From positions 1 to 18,006 of the forward strand of contig CAYIAN010000008.1 in assembly GCA_964361435.1 (NCBI GenBank): DNA of 18,006 nt. Reading direction: 5' to 3'. Below, one piece after another: positions 1-7,081 of this stretch. The translations under genes were made by a program, and so were the position numbers. The first letter of the stretch is position 1. Every line of letters starts with the position of its first letter. Origin of the DNA: GWA2-46-10 sp964361435. GTDB taxonomy: Bacteria > Patescibacteriota > Minisyncoccia > UBA6257 > Colwellbacteraceae. The notes under the pieces are model-generated. The model did not search any database, was not told where the DNA came from, and saw only the letters and a list, made by a program, of their open reading frames with translations.

Positions 1-10
1 TAGAACCTGT
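1..10 (+). repeat. Truncated copy R0 of the 29-bp dispersed repeat
   Basis: The first ten bases, TAGAACCTGT, match the 3' end of the repeat seen complete at 829-857 and 14881-14909 (TTAGAACCT followed by GT or AT). The rest would lie before the window. It directly abuts the stop codon of the minus-strand SDR gene at 11-13. A match this short could be chance; it is called because of the position and because the other accessory unit boundaries carry the same sequence. Confidence 0.5.
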
Positions 11-751
11 CTACTTACCTTTTAGTGTGTAACCGCCATCGGCCAGAACAACCGTCCCCGTTACATAGGATGCATCATCAGACGCCAAGAACATTACAAC
101 GGGAGCTATTTCTTCTGGTTTAGCTATTCTCGCTAGAAGGGTCCCCTCGTTAATTCTCTTGAATGTGTCTTTGCTCCAAAGTTTAGCTTGTTCTGTTTTC
201 ACATACCCTGGGGCAACAGCATTTACCCGTATTCCTTTAGGAGAATATGCTTTTGCCAAACTTTTGGTCATTGAAATAACCGCAGATTTTGTTTGGGCGT
301 ATGTGAAGCTACTCATCGTGGCAAGATTGGGATAGCCCTTTATGGATGCTATGTTTACAATTGAGCCTCTTTTCTTTTTTAGCATACCTGGAAGCACAGC
401 CTGAGTGCAGTGAATGGGACCAAGAACATTGATCTTCCACTCTTCAAGAGCTTTCTGCTCGTTTACCTCTGATATGTCTTTTATGTAGTTAAGGGTCACG
501 CCAGCGTTGTTAACTAAAATGTCTATCGCGCCGTGTTTTTTCATCAGGATTTTCAGTGATTTATGAACTTCCTCTTTGTCTCCAACGTCAAAGAAGGTTT
601 TCAATGAACCACTTAGCTCATTGTGGGTTTTTCTCAGAGCCACATCATCAGTCTTGCCATGTACAATAACTTTATAACCCTGTTTGTGAGCTAACGAGGC
701 AATCGCTTTGCCGATACCCCTGGATGAACCCGTTACAAAAATTGTTCTCAT
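11..751 (-). CDS. SDR-family NAD(P)-dependent oxidoreductase (FabG-like)
   Basis: This 246-aa protein is a classical short-chain dehydrogenase/reductase of normal length. Visible motifs are the cofactor-binding TGSSRGIG (7-14), NNAG (81-84), the active-site Asn in INVLGP (108), and the catalytic YAQTK (Tyr151, Lys155). The catalytic Ser is probably Ser136, which sits 15 residues before the Tyr rather than the usual 13. PG at 181-182 and a C-terminal TGTVVLADGG complete the fold. The family reduces ketones or oxidises alcohols; substrate cannot be read from sequence. FabG (3-oxoacyl-ACP reductase) is the closest general resemblance, but no other fatty-acid synthesis gene is nearby. An extended -10 lies 6 nt before the ATG, so the mRNA may be leaderless. 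Repeat copies flank the gene on both sides, at 1-10 and 829-857, so it looks like accessory cargo. Confidence 0.9.
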   Translation of the reverse strand: MRTIFVTGSSRGIGKAIASLAHKQGYKVIVHGKTDDVALRKTHNELSGSLKTFFDVGDKEEVHKSLKILMKKHGAIDILVNNAGVTLNYIKDISEVNEQKALEEWKINVLGPIHCTQAVLPGMLKKKRGSIVNIASIKGYPNLATMSSFTYAQTKSAVISMTKSLAKAYSPKGIRVNAVAPGYVKTEQAKLWSKDTFKRINEGTLLARIAKPEEIAPVVMFLASDDASYVTGTVVLADGGYTLKGK

Positions 752-757
752 AACTCA

Positions 758-766
758 ATAGTACCA
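758..766 (-). promoter_or_regulatory. Extended -10 promoter of the SDR gene
   Basis: On the minus strand TGGTACTAT (766-758) is an extended -10 (TGnTAnnnT). It is followed by only six bases, TGAGTT, before the ATG at 751. Transcription would start at or next to the start codon, giving a leaderless message. No convincing -35 is seen. Confidence 0.45.
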
Positions 767-828
767 AAAGTTCGAACATCCCGTTAGAGGTGTGAGTTTT
801 ATCTAGTGTTTATCGAATCAATTTCCAA

Positions 829-857
829 GGGTCAGGGACTGGAGGATGTTAGAACCT
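829..857 (+). repeat. Dispersed repeat copy R1
   Basis: A 29-bp sequence starting GGGTCAGGGACTGG and ending GATGTTAGAACCT. It is identical over its full length to R5 (14881-14909) and closely similar to R3 and R4. It separates the SDR unit from the RNA-like unit that starts near 910. It is followed by ATCT, as R2 is. Confidence 0.85.
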
Positions 858-874
858 ATCTAGCCGTGTCTGTC

Positions 875-903
875 TTGACAAGTTAGCTATTTAGTGATAC
901 GCT
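875..903 (+). promoter_or_regulatory. Strong sigma70-type promoter for the 910-1704 RNA
   Basis: A perfect -35 TTGACA (875-880) is separated by 17 nt from TACGCT (898-903). The -10 is preceded by TG at 895-896, making it an extended -10. Transcription would start near 910. No credible protein start follows, which supports an RNA product. Confidence 0.6.
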
Positions 904-909
904 GCTTTG

Positions 910-1704
910 GAACGTACTTTGAGAACTCCAGGTGTGAGTTGTGTCTATATGCCCATGTAGCCACAATTCACGCCTGGAAACCAATGAGAAGGAGGAGCCA
1001 GGGTGACCTAGTTACCTATTGGGGACGCGCAATCTCTCCCGCGCAGATGTCTCCACCAACCAAAATCCATATGCACGTCGACGCGCAGGCGACGTTAAGC
1101 ACCCCCAAGCTCGGGGGGGCAATCCCCGCCTGCGCACTGTAAACGTGTGTGACCTCGATAATGGGTCTGCGGAGACTCGTCACACCCGGTGGATACCCCA
1201 TTCCAAGTGGTCACTCCACCAAGGCTTACCCGTAAAAACTACCGACCTCAACCACGCTAATCAGACGGGATAGAGCTTTCTATTCAAACGTGGTGAGGGA
1301 GAGATTGGTAGCATATAAATCGGTCGAGGCTCTCCGCTTGAGGAGAGTCACCGTGAACTGATATACGACCAAGTGAAGGTGGACTCAATGCGGAACGTTG
1401 AGTCGTCCACCAATCAGGTCGGTTAGTCGGAGAACGGAAGTCTGTATGGTCCGCGAGAGAGAAATCTCTCCAATTACAGACTTGAAAGCGAAGAAAGACC
1501 ATGGGCTGTTGAGTGGACAGCTGTAACGATGGTCTAGCCGAAAAGGCGATGCCGAAAGGTTTGACAGCTCCTTCCCGATCCCGTGTGGAGTCCGCGCAAA
1601 GCGCAGACGGACTCTGCCCGCACAGAGTCCATAAACGCTTTCGAGCGCTCACGCGCAGCGGCAGAGCCCGCCGTTTATGGATAACGTGCGGGCTTTGTGT
1701 TTTT
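910..1704 (+). ncRNA. Candidate large structured noncoding RNA (about 795 nt), family unknown
   Basis: The stretch 858-1722 has no convincing protein gene. ORFs here are short, overlap in several frames and look unlike protein. It runs from a good promoter (875-903) to an intrinsic terminator (1665-1704) and is GC-richer than the genes around it. Strong stem-loops follow one another on the plus strand: 928-943/962-977 (16 bp, two wobbles); 1083-1090/1128-1135 (8 bp) enclosing a C5/G5 hairpin; 1147-1153/1179-1185 (7 bp); 1330-1335/1342-1347; 1378-1383/1406-1411 capped by 1384-1390/1396-1402; 1438-1446/1475-1483 (9 bp) containing a 6-bp GAAA tetraloop hairpin (1455-1470); 1496-1502/1529-1535 with 1505-1509/1517-1521 inside; and 1588-1594/1608-1614. 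I looked for and did not find the GAGGAAAGTCC and ACAGAA boxes of RNase P RNA, a tmRNA tRNA-like end or tag, or the SRP tetraloop region. A highly divergent known RNA is not excluded. Confidence 0.55.
1665..1704 (+). terminator. Intrinsic terminator of the large RNA
   Basis: AGCCCGC (1665-1671) pairs with GCGGGCT (1688-1694), with an inner CGTT/AACG stem (1672-1675/1683-1686), followed by TTTGTGTTTTT. The base CGTTTATGG (1672-1680) can instead pair with CCATAAACG at 1629-1637, a 9-bp competing stem that would disrupt the inner part of the terminator. Confidence 0.7.
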
Positions 1705-1722
1705 AGAAACGTTGATTTCGAT

Positions 1723-1746
1723 GGGTCAGGGACGGGATTCGAACCT
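1723..1746 (+). repeat. Divergent repeat copy R2, resembling a tRNA 3' end on the minus strand
   Basis: It starts GGGTCAGGGAC like the other copies but continues GGGATTCGAACCT, shorter by about 5 bp, and is followed by ATCT as in R1. Read on the minus strand it contains GGTTCGAATCCC, a standard tRNA T-arm sequence, but no upstream tRNA body is present. It closes the large-RNA unit 18 nt after the terminator's T tract. Confidence 0.7.
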
Positions 1747-1789
1747 ATCTTCGCTCTAAGAACGATATTATAAAACTCTTACACTCCTA

Positions 1790-2953
1790 CTAAATCAGGG
1801 TCTTAGTTATTCTCTCCACCGCCCCATCTACCTCTTTGGTGGTTGTAGGACTTCCTAATGTAAAGCGGATGCTCGATCCCGCTCTCTCTGGAGAATGCCC
1901 CAAAGCCAAGACAGCCTTGGATACTTTATTAGATCTAACGGAGCAAGCTGATCCAGCGGAAACTGCCACCCCCACTAAATCGAATCTGATCACTAGATTA
2001 TCTTCTTCCCTTCCTGGGAAATATACGTTCAAATTACCTGGCAACCGATTTTTCATACTACCATTCACTTCTATATCTGGAATAGATCGCTTCAATCCGT
2101 CCCATAATCTGTCGCGCAACTCTCCAACCTCTCTGCTTTTTTTACTTCTTTCTTCAACCAAAAGTTCCATAGCTTTCCCGAATCCCGCTATCGCTGGAGT
2201 ATTGGGGGTTGACGCTCTCAATCCGAACTCGTGGCTTCCTCCCATTAACTGAGGCTTGAGATGGGGCAAAAAAGATTTGTTAATATAAAGTGCGCCTGCA
2301 CCCTTTGGACCATATATTTTTTGTGAAGAAAGGGTCATGGCGTCTATCCCACACGTTTGAATATTAATCTTTATAGACGAGATGGCTTGTACTGCATCAG
2401 TGTGGAATACGGGATACATTAAATTGTGTTCCTGCTTAAAGGATTTAATAATCTCCCCTATCTCCTCAATAGGCTGGATTGTTCCAATTTCGTTAGATGC
2501 GAAAATGATGGAAACCAGAATAGTTCTTTCATCTAAAACCTTTCTTAATTCCTCCGGATCTACAAACCCCTCTTTAGATACAGGGAGTTTCATCACCTCT
2601 ATCCCTTTTTCCATGAGCACTTCTACACTCTGGGTTACCGATTCATGCTCTAGGTCGGAGATAATAATCTTGGGTTTTTCTACCCCCGATCCCTCAAAAA
2701 TACCGTCTATAATTAAGTCGTTAGCTTCACTCGCAGAGGAGGTAAAGATAATTTCATCGAAATCAGCGTTTATTTCATCCGCAATAGTAGTACGCGCTCT
2801 ATCCAATGCCGCCTGTACTTCTTGCCCGAATGAATGCAAAGAACCGGAATTGCCAAATTTCTCCGAAAAATACGGTTTCATATATGCCATAACTTCTGGA
2901 GCAACTGGGGTGGCTGCAGCGTAGTCCAAATATATCGATTTTCTCCTACTCAT
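1790..2953 (-). CDS. Cysteine desulfurase (class V aminotransferase, IscS/NifS-like)
   Basis: This PLP enzyme takes sulfur from cysteine as a persulfide for Fe-S clusters or tRNA thiolation. The chosen ATG at 2953 gives 387 aa starting MSRRKSIYLDYAAATP, the normal N-terminus; an upstream in-frame start at 3016 would add 21 basic residues inside the preceding gene. Motifs: LEHESV with His103 stacking on PLP, ASNEIGT, HTDAVQA with Asp186 and Gln189, the PLP lysine Lys212 in SSQKIYGPKG, and the catalytic Cys337 in SAGSACSVRS. The residue before the PLP lysine is Gln211 where most family members have His. The start overlaps the stop of the upstream phosphohexomutase C-terminal ORF by 8 nt, so translation is probably coupled. 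No scaffold or partner gene (IscU, SufE, MnmA) is adjacent, so the sulfur acceptor is unknown. Confidence 0.92.
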   Translation of the reverse strand: MSRRKSIYLDYAAATPVAPEVMAYMKPYFSEKFGNSGSLHSFGQEVQAALDRARTTIADEINADFDEIIFTSSASEANDLIIDGIFEGSGVEKPKIIISDLEHESVTQSVEVLMEKGIEVMKLPVSKEGFVDPEELRKVLDERTILVSIIFASNEIGTIQPIEEIGEIIKSFKQEHNLMYPVFHTDAVQAISSIKINIQTCGIDAMTLSSQKIYGPKGAGALYINKSFLPHLKPQLMGGSHEFGLRASTPNTPAIAGFGKAMELLVEERSKKSREVGELRDRLWDGLKRSIPDIEVNGSMKNRLPGNLNVYFPGREEDNLVIRFDLVGVAVSAGSACSVRSNKVSKAVLALGHSPERAGSSIRFTLGSPTTTKEVDGAVERITKTLI

Positions 2954-3836
2954 TAATACTGAGTATCTTTTTGGTTTCCTCGAGTATCTTCTGAAGAGTT
3001 TTGTTATCTTTGGCAACTAGGGTAAACCTCACTACTGGCTCTGTGGCAGAACCCCTTATATTGAAAGCAAAATTGTCTGCATATACAGTTAAACCGTCTA
3101 AAAATTCTAATTGTACTCCATCTCTTCTACTAAAATACTCCCGCATTTTAGATACGGCTTCTTGGGGAGAAGTTATCGCAAAATTGGTTTCGGGAAGTTT
3201 TACGAAACCGACATTTTCTCTTGTGCTACTGAGTACTTTCCCTTCACCCCTTATCTTAGAGAGACAATTCAGCATATAGATTGACGCTAGAATCCCCGAG
3301 TCCCTATAAAAAAAGTTTTTAAAGTAAAAATGTCCTGTGTACTCGACTCCTAATGCTGCGTTATTCTCCCTCATAGCCTGTGCTATGAAATAATACCCTA
3401 CCCTGGTCTCGATCACGTTTTCACTTTGCATAGTGAATTTAGAAAGCGCCCTTACGTCCACCACATAGGGAGCGCTAAAATAACCCTTGATGTAATTAAA
3501 TATCTCGTATGAATCTAGGGGATTACCTAGGTCATCAAAGAAAAATACTCTATCTCCATCTCCGTCAAAAACCACTCCCAGATCAGCTTTGCTTTTAATA
3601 ACCTCTTCTTTCATAAAATTCGTTACCCTCTTGTCTAGAGGATTGGGACCGTGTCCGGGGAAGTTGCCGTCCATTGTGTCATTCACAAAAACGGCCTCTA
3701 TGTTGGCCTTGTCCTTAAAGAGATCTTTCACTACTGCTCCCGTAGATCCATTTGAAAGATCAAAAAGAATTCTTACCTTCCCAGATACGTTTAAAAACTG
3801 TTCCAGAAATTTTATATATTCTCCTACGTATTCCAT
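2946..3836 (-). CDS. Phosphomannomutase/phosphoglucomutase, C-terminal part (domains II-IV)
   Basis: This 296-aa ORF carries the metal-binding loop DGDGDR (91-96), the sugar-binding EYTGH (165-169) and the phosphate-binding RGSATEPVVR (261-270) of the alpha-D-phosphohexomutase family. The family interconverts hexose 1- and 6-phosphates for nucleotide-sugar synthesis. The phosphoserine domain is on the separate ORF just upstream (3836-4237), which it overlaps by one base in a TAATG stop-start. Either two polypeptides assemble into one enzyme, or a frameshift has split a single gene. The reading frame is open upstream of the ATG for at least a few codons (ending V-N-L-M-E-Y), which fits a frameshift. 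The usual linker after domain I appears short or missing. It overlaps the downstream cysteine desulfurase start by 8 nt. Confidence 0.85.
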   Translation of the reverse strand: MEYVGEYIKFLEQFLNVSGKVRILFDLSNGSTGAVVKDLFKDKANIEAVFVNDTMDGNFPGHGPNPLDKRVTNFMKEEVIKSKADLGVVFDGDGDRVFFFDDLGNPLDSYEIFNYIKGYFSAPYVVDVRALSKFTMQSENVIETRVGYYFIAQAMRENNAALGVEYTGHFYFKNFFYRDSGILASIYMLNCLSKIRGEGKVLSSTRENVGFVKLPETNFAITSPQEAVSKMREYFSRRDGVQLEFLDGLTVYADNFAFNIRGSATEPVVRFTLVAKDNKTLQKILEETKKILSINE

Positions 3837-4237
3837 TAAATTAACTTGAACATCTCTTCACCGCTGATCGGCTCACCTCCGGCCCCGGCGGCTTTAATCC
3901 CGTTATCTTCTTTTGGGTTGTGGGAGGCAGTTATCATCACTCCTCCAGAGGCTCCAAGATGATTTATTAAAAAAACCAACATGGGAGTAGTCATAATCCC
4001 AACATCTTCGATAGTGATCCCTTCAAACTCCATAAGGGCCTTTTTGGCAGATTCATAAAGACTCGGAGAACTGTTACGAACATCCCTTCCTAAAACCACC
4101 TTCCCCTTTTTGAAGACTTTTTTTCCCAGAGCCTTGACTACTGCGTACGTTAGCTCTTCATTCACCATTTTTGGATAGGCTCCGCGGATATCATATTTCT
4201 TGAAAGCCGCCTTTCTGGAGGTCAAATCTATGCTCAT
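3836..4237 (-). CDS. Phosphomannomutase/phosphoglucomutase, N-terminal phosphoserine domain
   Basis: This 133-aa ORF is domain I of an alpha-D-phosphohexomutase. It shows the start motif KKYDIRG (13-19), GRDVRNSSPSL (50-60), TTPML (83-87), and the active-site loop TASHNP (103-108), whose Ser105 would carry the catalytic phosphate. It stops after GEEMFKLI, where an intact enzyme would run through a linker into domain II. The rest of the enzyme is encoded by the next ORF, starting in the same TAATG. Alone it lacks the metal and sugar-binding loops and cannot be a complete mutase. The combined length (about 429 aa) is a little below the roughly 440-460 aa usual for the family. Confidence 0.85.
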   Translation of the reverse strand: MSIDLTSRKAAFKKYDIRGAYPKMVNEELTYAVVKALGKKVFKKGKVVLGRDVRNSSPSLYESAKKALMEFEGITIEDVGIMTTPMLVFLINHLGASGGVMITASHNPKEDNGIKAAGAGGEPISGEEMFKLI

Positions 4238-4243
4238 TTAACA

Positions 4244-4256
4244 GTGATCGTATCAC
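4244..4256. promoter_or_regulatory. Perfect inverted repeat between divergent mutase and ftsK genes
   Basis: GTGAT-CGT-ATCAC is a perfect 5-3-5 palindrome in the 65-bp gap between the divergent genes. On the minus strand it contains TGATACGAT, a possible extended -10 for the mutase operon, so a protein bound here could block that promoter. No regulator is identified. Confidence 0.3.
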
Positions 4257-4302
4257 AATCGCACCTTTCCCTGCTATCCTTTTTGTTGTTAAATGATGGT
4301 AC

Positions 4303-6426
4303 ATGGCTAAGAAGAACAAACTCAAGAAAAAAGATCTGAAAAGGGACCTTGAAAAAGAGGAGAGGCGAGGGCTCCACCCAGACACCAAGGCTAGTATCTT
4401 AGCGGTTGTATTTCTCGGGTTAGCTATTATCCTTTTTCTCTCCGGGTTGGGGTGGGCTGGACCAATTGGGGAGTATACATACATGGGGCTCAAGGCCTTA
4501 TTGGGGTGGGGCTACTACCTGATCCCTATCGCTTTGGTTTTGATAGGAATAAACGCCCTTACAAAAAACAAGCAGTTTTTGGCTACCCCCACTATTGTCG
4601 GGGCAATATTCTTTGTGCTCTCGGGGCTCGGGATACTCGACATTATATCCGAAGGCACTGGAGGGTTAGCCGGAACGATATTAGGAGACCTTGAATCGCT
4701 TTTTGGAAAGGGGGCCTCTTTGATAATTAACTTAACTATCCTTGCCGCTTCCGTACTCGCAACCTTGAATATACCTTTGAGTTTTAAGTTTAAACCCAAG
4801 GAAAAATCTCAAGAAGAGAAGGAACCTCGCGTCATCATGCCCCAAGATATTGATGATCACCCGTCAGAAGATACCTCCGTCGATCCCAGAGAAGAAGCTA
4901 AGCCAACCCTAAAGGCTGACGGGTTTGGACTCTTTAGCGACAATGGATTGAAGGCTGCTCTCAAGGATTACAAATTCCCTCCCCTGAAGCTTCTCAAAAC
5001 CAGCTCTGACAAACCTGTGGTTGGGGATTTGAGAGCTAACGCGAACATTATCAAACGTACTCTGGAAAGTTTTGGCATCCCCGTGGAAATGGGGGAAATT
5101 ACCATTGGACCCAAAGTAACCAGATACACCCTCAAACCCGCTGAAGGAATGAAGCTTTCTAGAATTGAGGCTCTAAACCAAGATTTGAGTCTTGCCCTCG
5201 CCGCTCACCCTATCCGCATTGAAGCCCCTATCCCCGGAAAGTCTTTGGTTGGCATAGAGGTTCCAAATAGAGTGGCTAGTATTGTTCGCTTAGGATCAAT
5301 GCTTAACTATCCTGAATTTAACAAGAGCAGCAACCTGAACATCCCGTTAGGGAGGGACGTTTCAGGAGAGCCTATATTTACGAGCCTCGCGAAAATGCCT
5401 CATCTGCTTATCGCCGGCTCTACGGGCAGTGGAAAATCTGTCGCCATTCACGCCCTTATAGTCTCACTTTTGTACAAAAACTCTCCTGCCACCTTGAGAT
5501 TCATTATGATCGATCCCAAAAAGGTGGAGCTCTCCACATATGACGGGATTCCCCATCTTCTTTCTCCTGTAATCACCGATGGGAAAAGAGCCGTAGCGGC
5601 GCTGAAGTTCGCCATTCAAGAAATGGAGCGTCGCTATGAACTTCTACTCGACGCGGGCAAAAGAGATATTGTGGGATACAACAAAGATCGGGAGGAAGAT
5701 GTTCTTCCATACATGGTGATCATAATTGATGAGTTGGCTGACCTCATGAGTACCCTCGGCAGAGAAGTTGAGAGCGCTATCGTACGTCTGGCTCAAATGG
5801 CTCGCGCTACGGGCATACACTTAATTGTTTCTACGCAACGTCCTTCTGTTGAAGTTATCACGGGGCTCATCAAGGCCAACATCACCTCTCGCATAGCCAT
5901 GCAGGTGGCTAGCCAAATTGATTCCCGCACCATTTTGGATCTTGCCGGCGCAGAGAAACTACTCGGTGGAGGAGATATGCTCTTTACCTCATACGATTAT
6001 TCAAAACCAAAGCGTATTCAAGGAAATTTCATCGATGAAGACGAAGTTTCCAAGGTAGTTGGGTTTATTAACTCAGAAAACAGGGGGGCTATCGAAGACA
6101 CCTTGAGTGAGGAAATGGGCGAGAGTCTCGACAAACCAAACTTGTACCGTATGGATGGCGAGGGGGATGACGATTTGTATGACGACGCTCTGGACGTGGT
6201 GATAAGGGCTGGGAAAGCTTCTGCCTCTTTACTCCAGAGAAGACTGCGAATTGGATACGCCAGGGCTGCCAGGCTTTTAGACATCATGGAAGCCAAAGGG
6301 GTAATAGGACCAGGAGATGGATCCAAACCTAGAGATATTTTAATAAATATCCTCGATGCGGCTGTCGATAACTCATATGACGATAGCGATACCGTTGATG
6401 AGAAGAATAACGAATACTATGGATGA
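4303..6426 (+). CDS. ftsK: DNA translocase FtsK (SpoIIIE/FtsK family)
   Basis: FtsK pumps chromosomal DNA through the closing septum. This 707-aa protein has the complete layout. A basic N-terminus is followed by about four membrane segments (roughly 30-50, 60-83, 92-113, 134-156) and an acidic linker. The motor domain has Walker A GSTGSGKS (372-379) and Walker B IIIDELADLM (Asp476, Glu477), then STQRPSVEVITGLIKANITSRIA. The C-terminal winged helix (about 625-690; ALDVVIRAGKASASLLQRRLRIGYARAARLLDIME) is the gamma domain that reads KOPS-like orienting sites in well-studied bacteria. The membrane region and linker are short compared with E. coli FtsK. It heads a plus-strand operon: its TGA overlaps the next gene's ATG by 8 nt, and recA follows. 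Confidence 0.97.
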   Translation: MAKKNKLKKKDLKRDLEKEERRGLHPDTKASILAVVFLGLAIILFLSGLGWAGPIGEYTYMGLKALLGWGYYLIPIALVLIGINALTKNKQFLATPTIVGAIFFVLSGLGILDIISEGTGGLAGTILGDLESLFGKGASLIINLTILAASVLATLNIPLSFKFKPKEKSQEEKEPRVIMPQDIDDHPSEDTSVDPREEAKPTLKADGFGLFSDNGLKAALKDYKFPPLKLLKTSSDKPVVGDLRANANIIKRTLESFGIPVEMGEITIGPKVTRYTLKPAEGMKLSRIEALNQDLSLALAAHPIRIEAPIPGKSLVGIEVPNRVASIVRLGSMLNYPEFNKSSNLNIPLGRDVSGEPIFTSLAKMPHLLIAGSTGSGKSVAIHALIVSLLYKNSPATLRFIMIDPKKVELSTYDGIPHLLSPVITDGKRAVAALKFAIQEMERRYELLLDAGKRDIVGYNKDREEDVLPYMVIIIDELADLMSTLGREVESAIVRLAQMARATGIHLIVSTQRPSVEVITGLIKANITSRIAMQVASQIDSRTILDLAGAEKLLGGGDMLFTSYDYSKPKRIQGNFIDEDEVSKVVGFINSENRGAIEDTLSEEMGESLDKPNLYRMDGEGDDDLYDDALDVVIRAGKASASLLQRRLRIGYARAARLLDIMEAKGVIGPGDGSKPRDILINILDAAVDNSYDDSDTVDEKNNEYYG

Positions 6427-7081
6427 AATAGAGGATATAGTAGAGGTTTTGAAAAAACTTATGAAGTCTAAGGGAATGGGGCCTGGAAAGTTGGCAAGCC
6501 TTACTGACGTTCCCAGCCGTTTTATAGACGCTCTCCTGGACGGGAACTTCGATCAACTTCCATCTCAACCTTATATTAGAGGCTATCTCTTCAAGATTTC
6601 CACCGCTCTTGGAACTGAAAATGATTATCTCTGGCAGATATTCAGGTCCTCCGCAGAAGCTCTGTCCTCCGGGGAAAAAGACCTTCTTCCCATTAACCGC
6701 TTTGCTCTCCAGAAAATGGGTAGACTAACTATGATCTGGATCCTTGCTGGAATAGTGGTATTTTTGTTAGTAAGTTTGAACTTCAACCGTATTTTGGGGA
6801 AACCCAGTATAGATGTAACTGTTCCAGATACCATTGAAGAGTCAGTAGTGACAGTCACGGGTACGATCAACCCAGATGATCGACTAACTTTAAATGAAGA
6901 GATAATCTATACTAATGATATTGGAGCTTTCGAAAAACAAGTCCAGCTAGAACCAGGATTAAACACTTTAGAATTTAAAGTTAAAAGGTATCTAGGCAGA
7001 GAAACTAAATTAGTAAAACAGGTATTCTACCAACAACCCATTATTGAAACAGAAAATGGCACCACTCAAGAAACAATCTAA
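6419..7081 (+). CDS. RodZ-like protein: HTH, one membrane segment, external Ig-like domain
   Basis: The ATG at 6419 is chosen because it overlaps the ftsK stop by 8 nt and gives 220 aa starting MDEIEDIVEVLKKLM. A longer in-frame ORF from 6356 lies inside ftsK. Residues 5-75 form a RodZ-type HTH (family HTH_25; PYIRGYLFKISTALG is characteristic). A membrane helix follows at about 104-120, then an external beta-rich segment (130-205; VTVPDTIEESVVTVTGTINPDDRLTLNEE) resembling the bacterial Ig-like domains common in such proteins. RodZ links the MreB cytoskeleton to wall synthesis in rods; a role in cell shape or division is inferred. The last 26 nt overlap recA as called here. Confidence 0.8.
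   Translation: MDEIEDIVEVLKKLMKSKGMGPGKLASLTDVPSRFIDALLDGNFDQLPSQPYIRGYLFKISTALGTENDYLWQIFRSSAEALSSGEKDLLPINRFALQKMGRLTMIWILAGIVVFLLVSLNFNRILGKPSIDVTVPDTIEESVVTVTGTINPDDRLTLNEEIIYTNDIGAFEKQVQLEPGLNTLEFKVKRYLGRETKLVKQVFYQQPIIETENGTTQETI

Noticed and set aside
910..1704. RNase P RNA, tmRNA or SRP RNA
   Set aside because: I could not find GAGGAAAGTCC or ACAGAA boxes, a tRNA-like acceptor with T-arm and tag frame, or the SRP tetraloop core, on either strand. A covariance search is still needed to be certain.
894..1773. Several ORFs of 60-120 aa on both strands in the gene-free stretch
   Set aside because: They overlap in different frames, have no ribosome sites, low-complexity or Arg/Pro-rich composition and no known motifs. 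The strong hairpins and the promoter-terminator pair fit an RNA better.
4303..6426. Alternative genetic code (TGA as Gly, code 25)
   Set aside because: ftsK ends in TGA exactly where the family ends and where the next gene starts, and no in-frame TGA interrupts any recognised gene.
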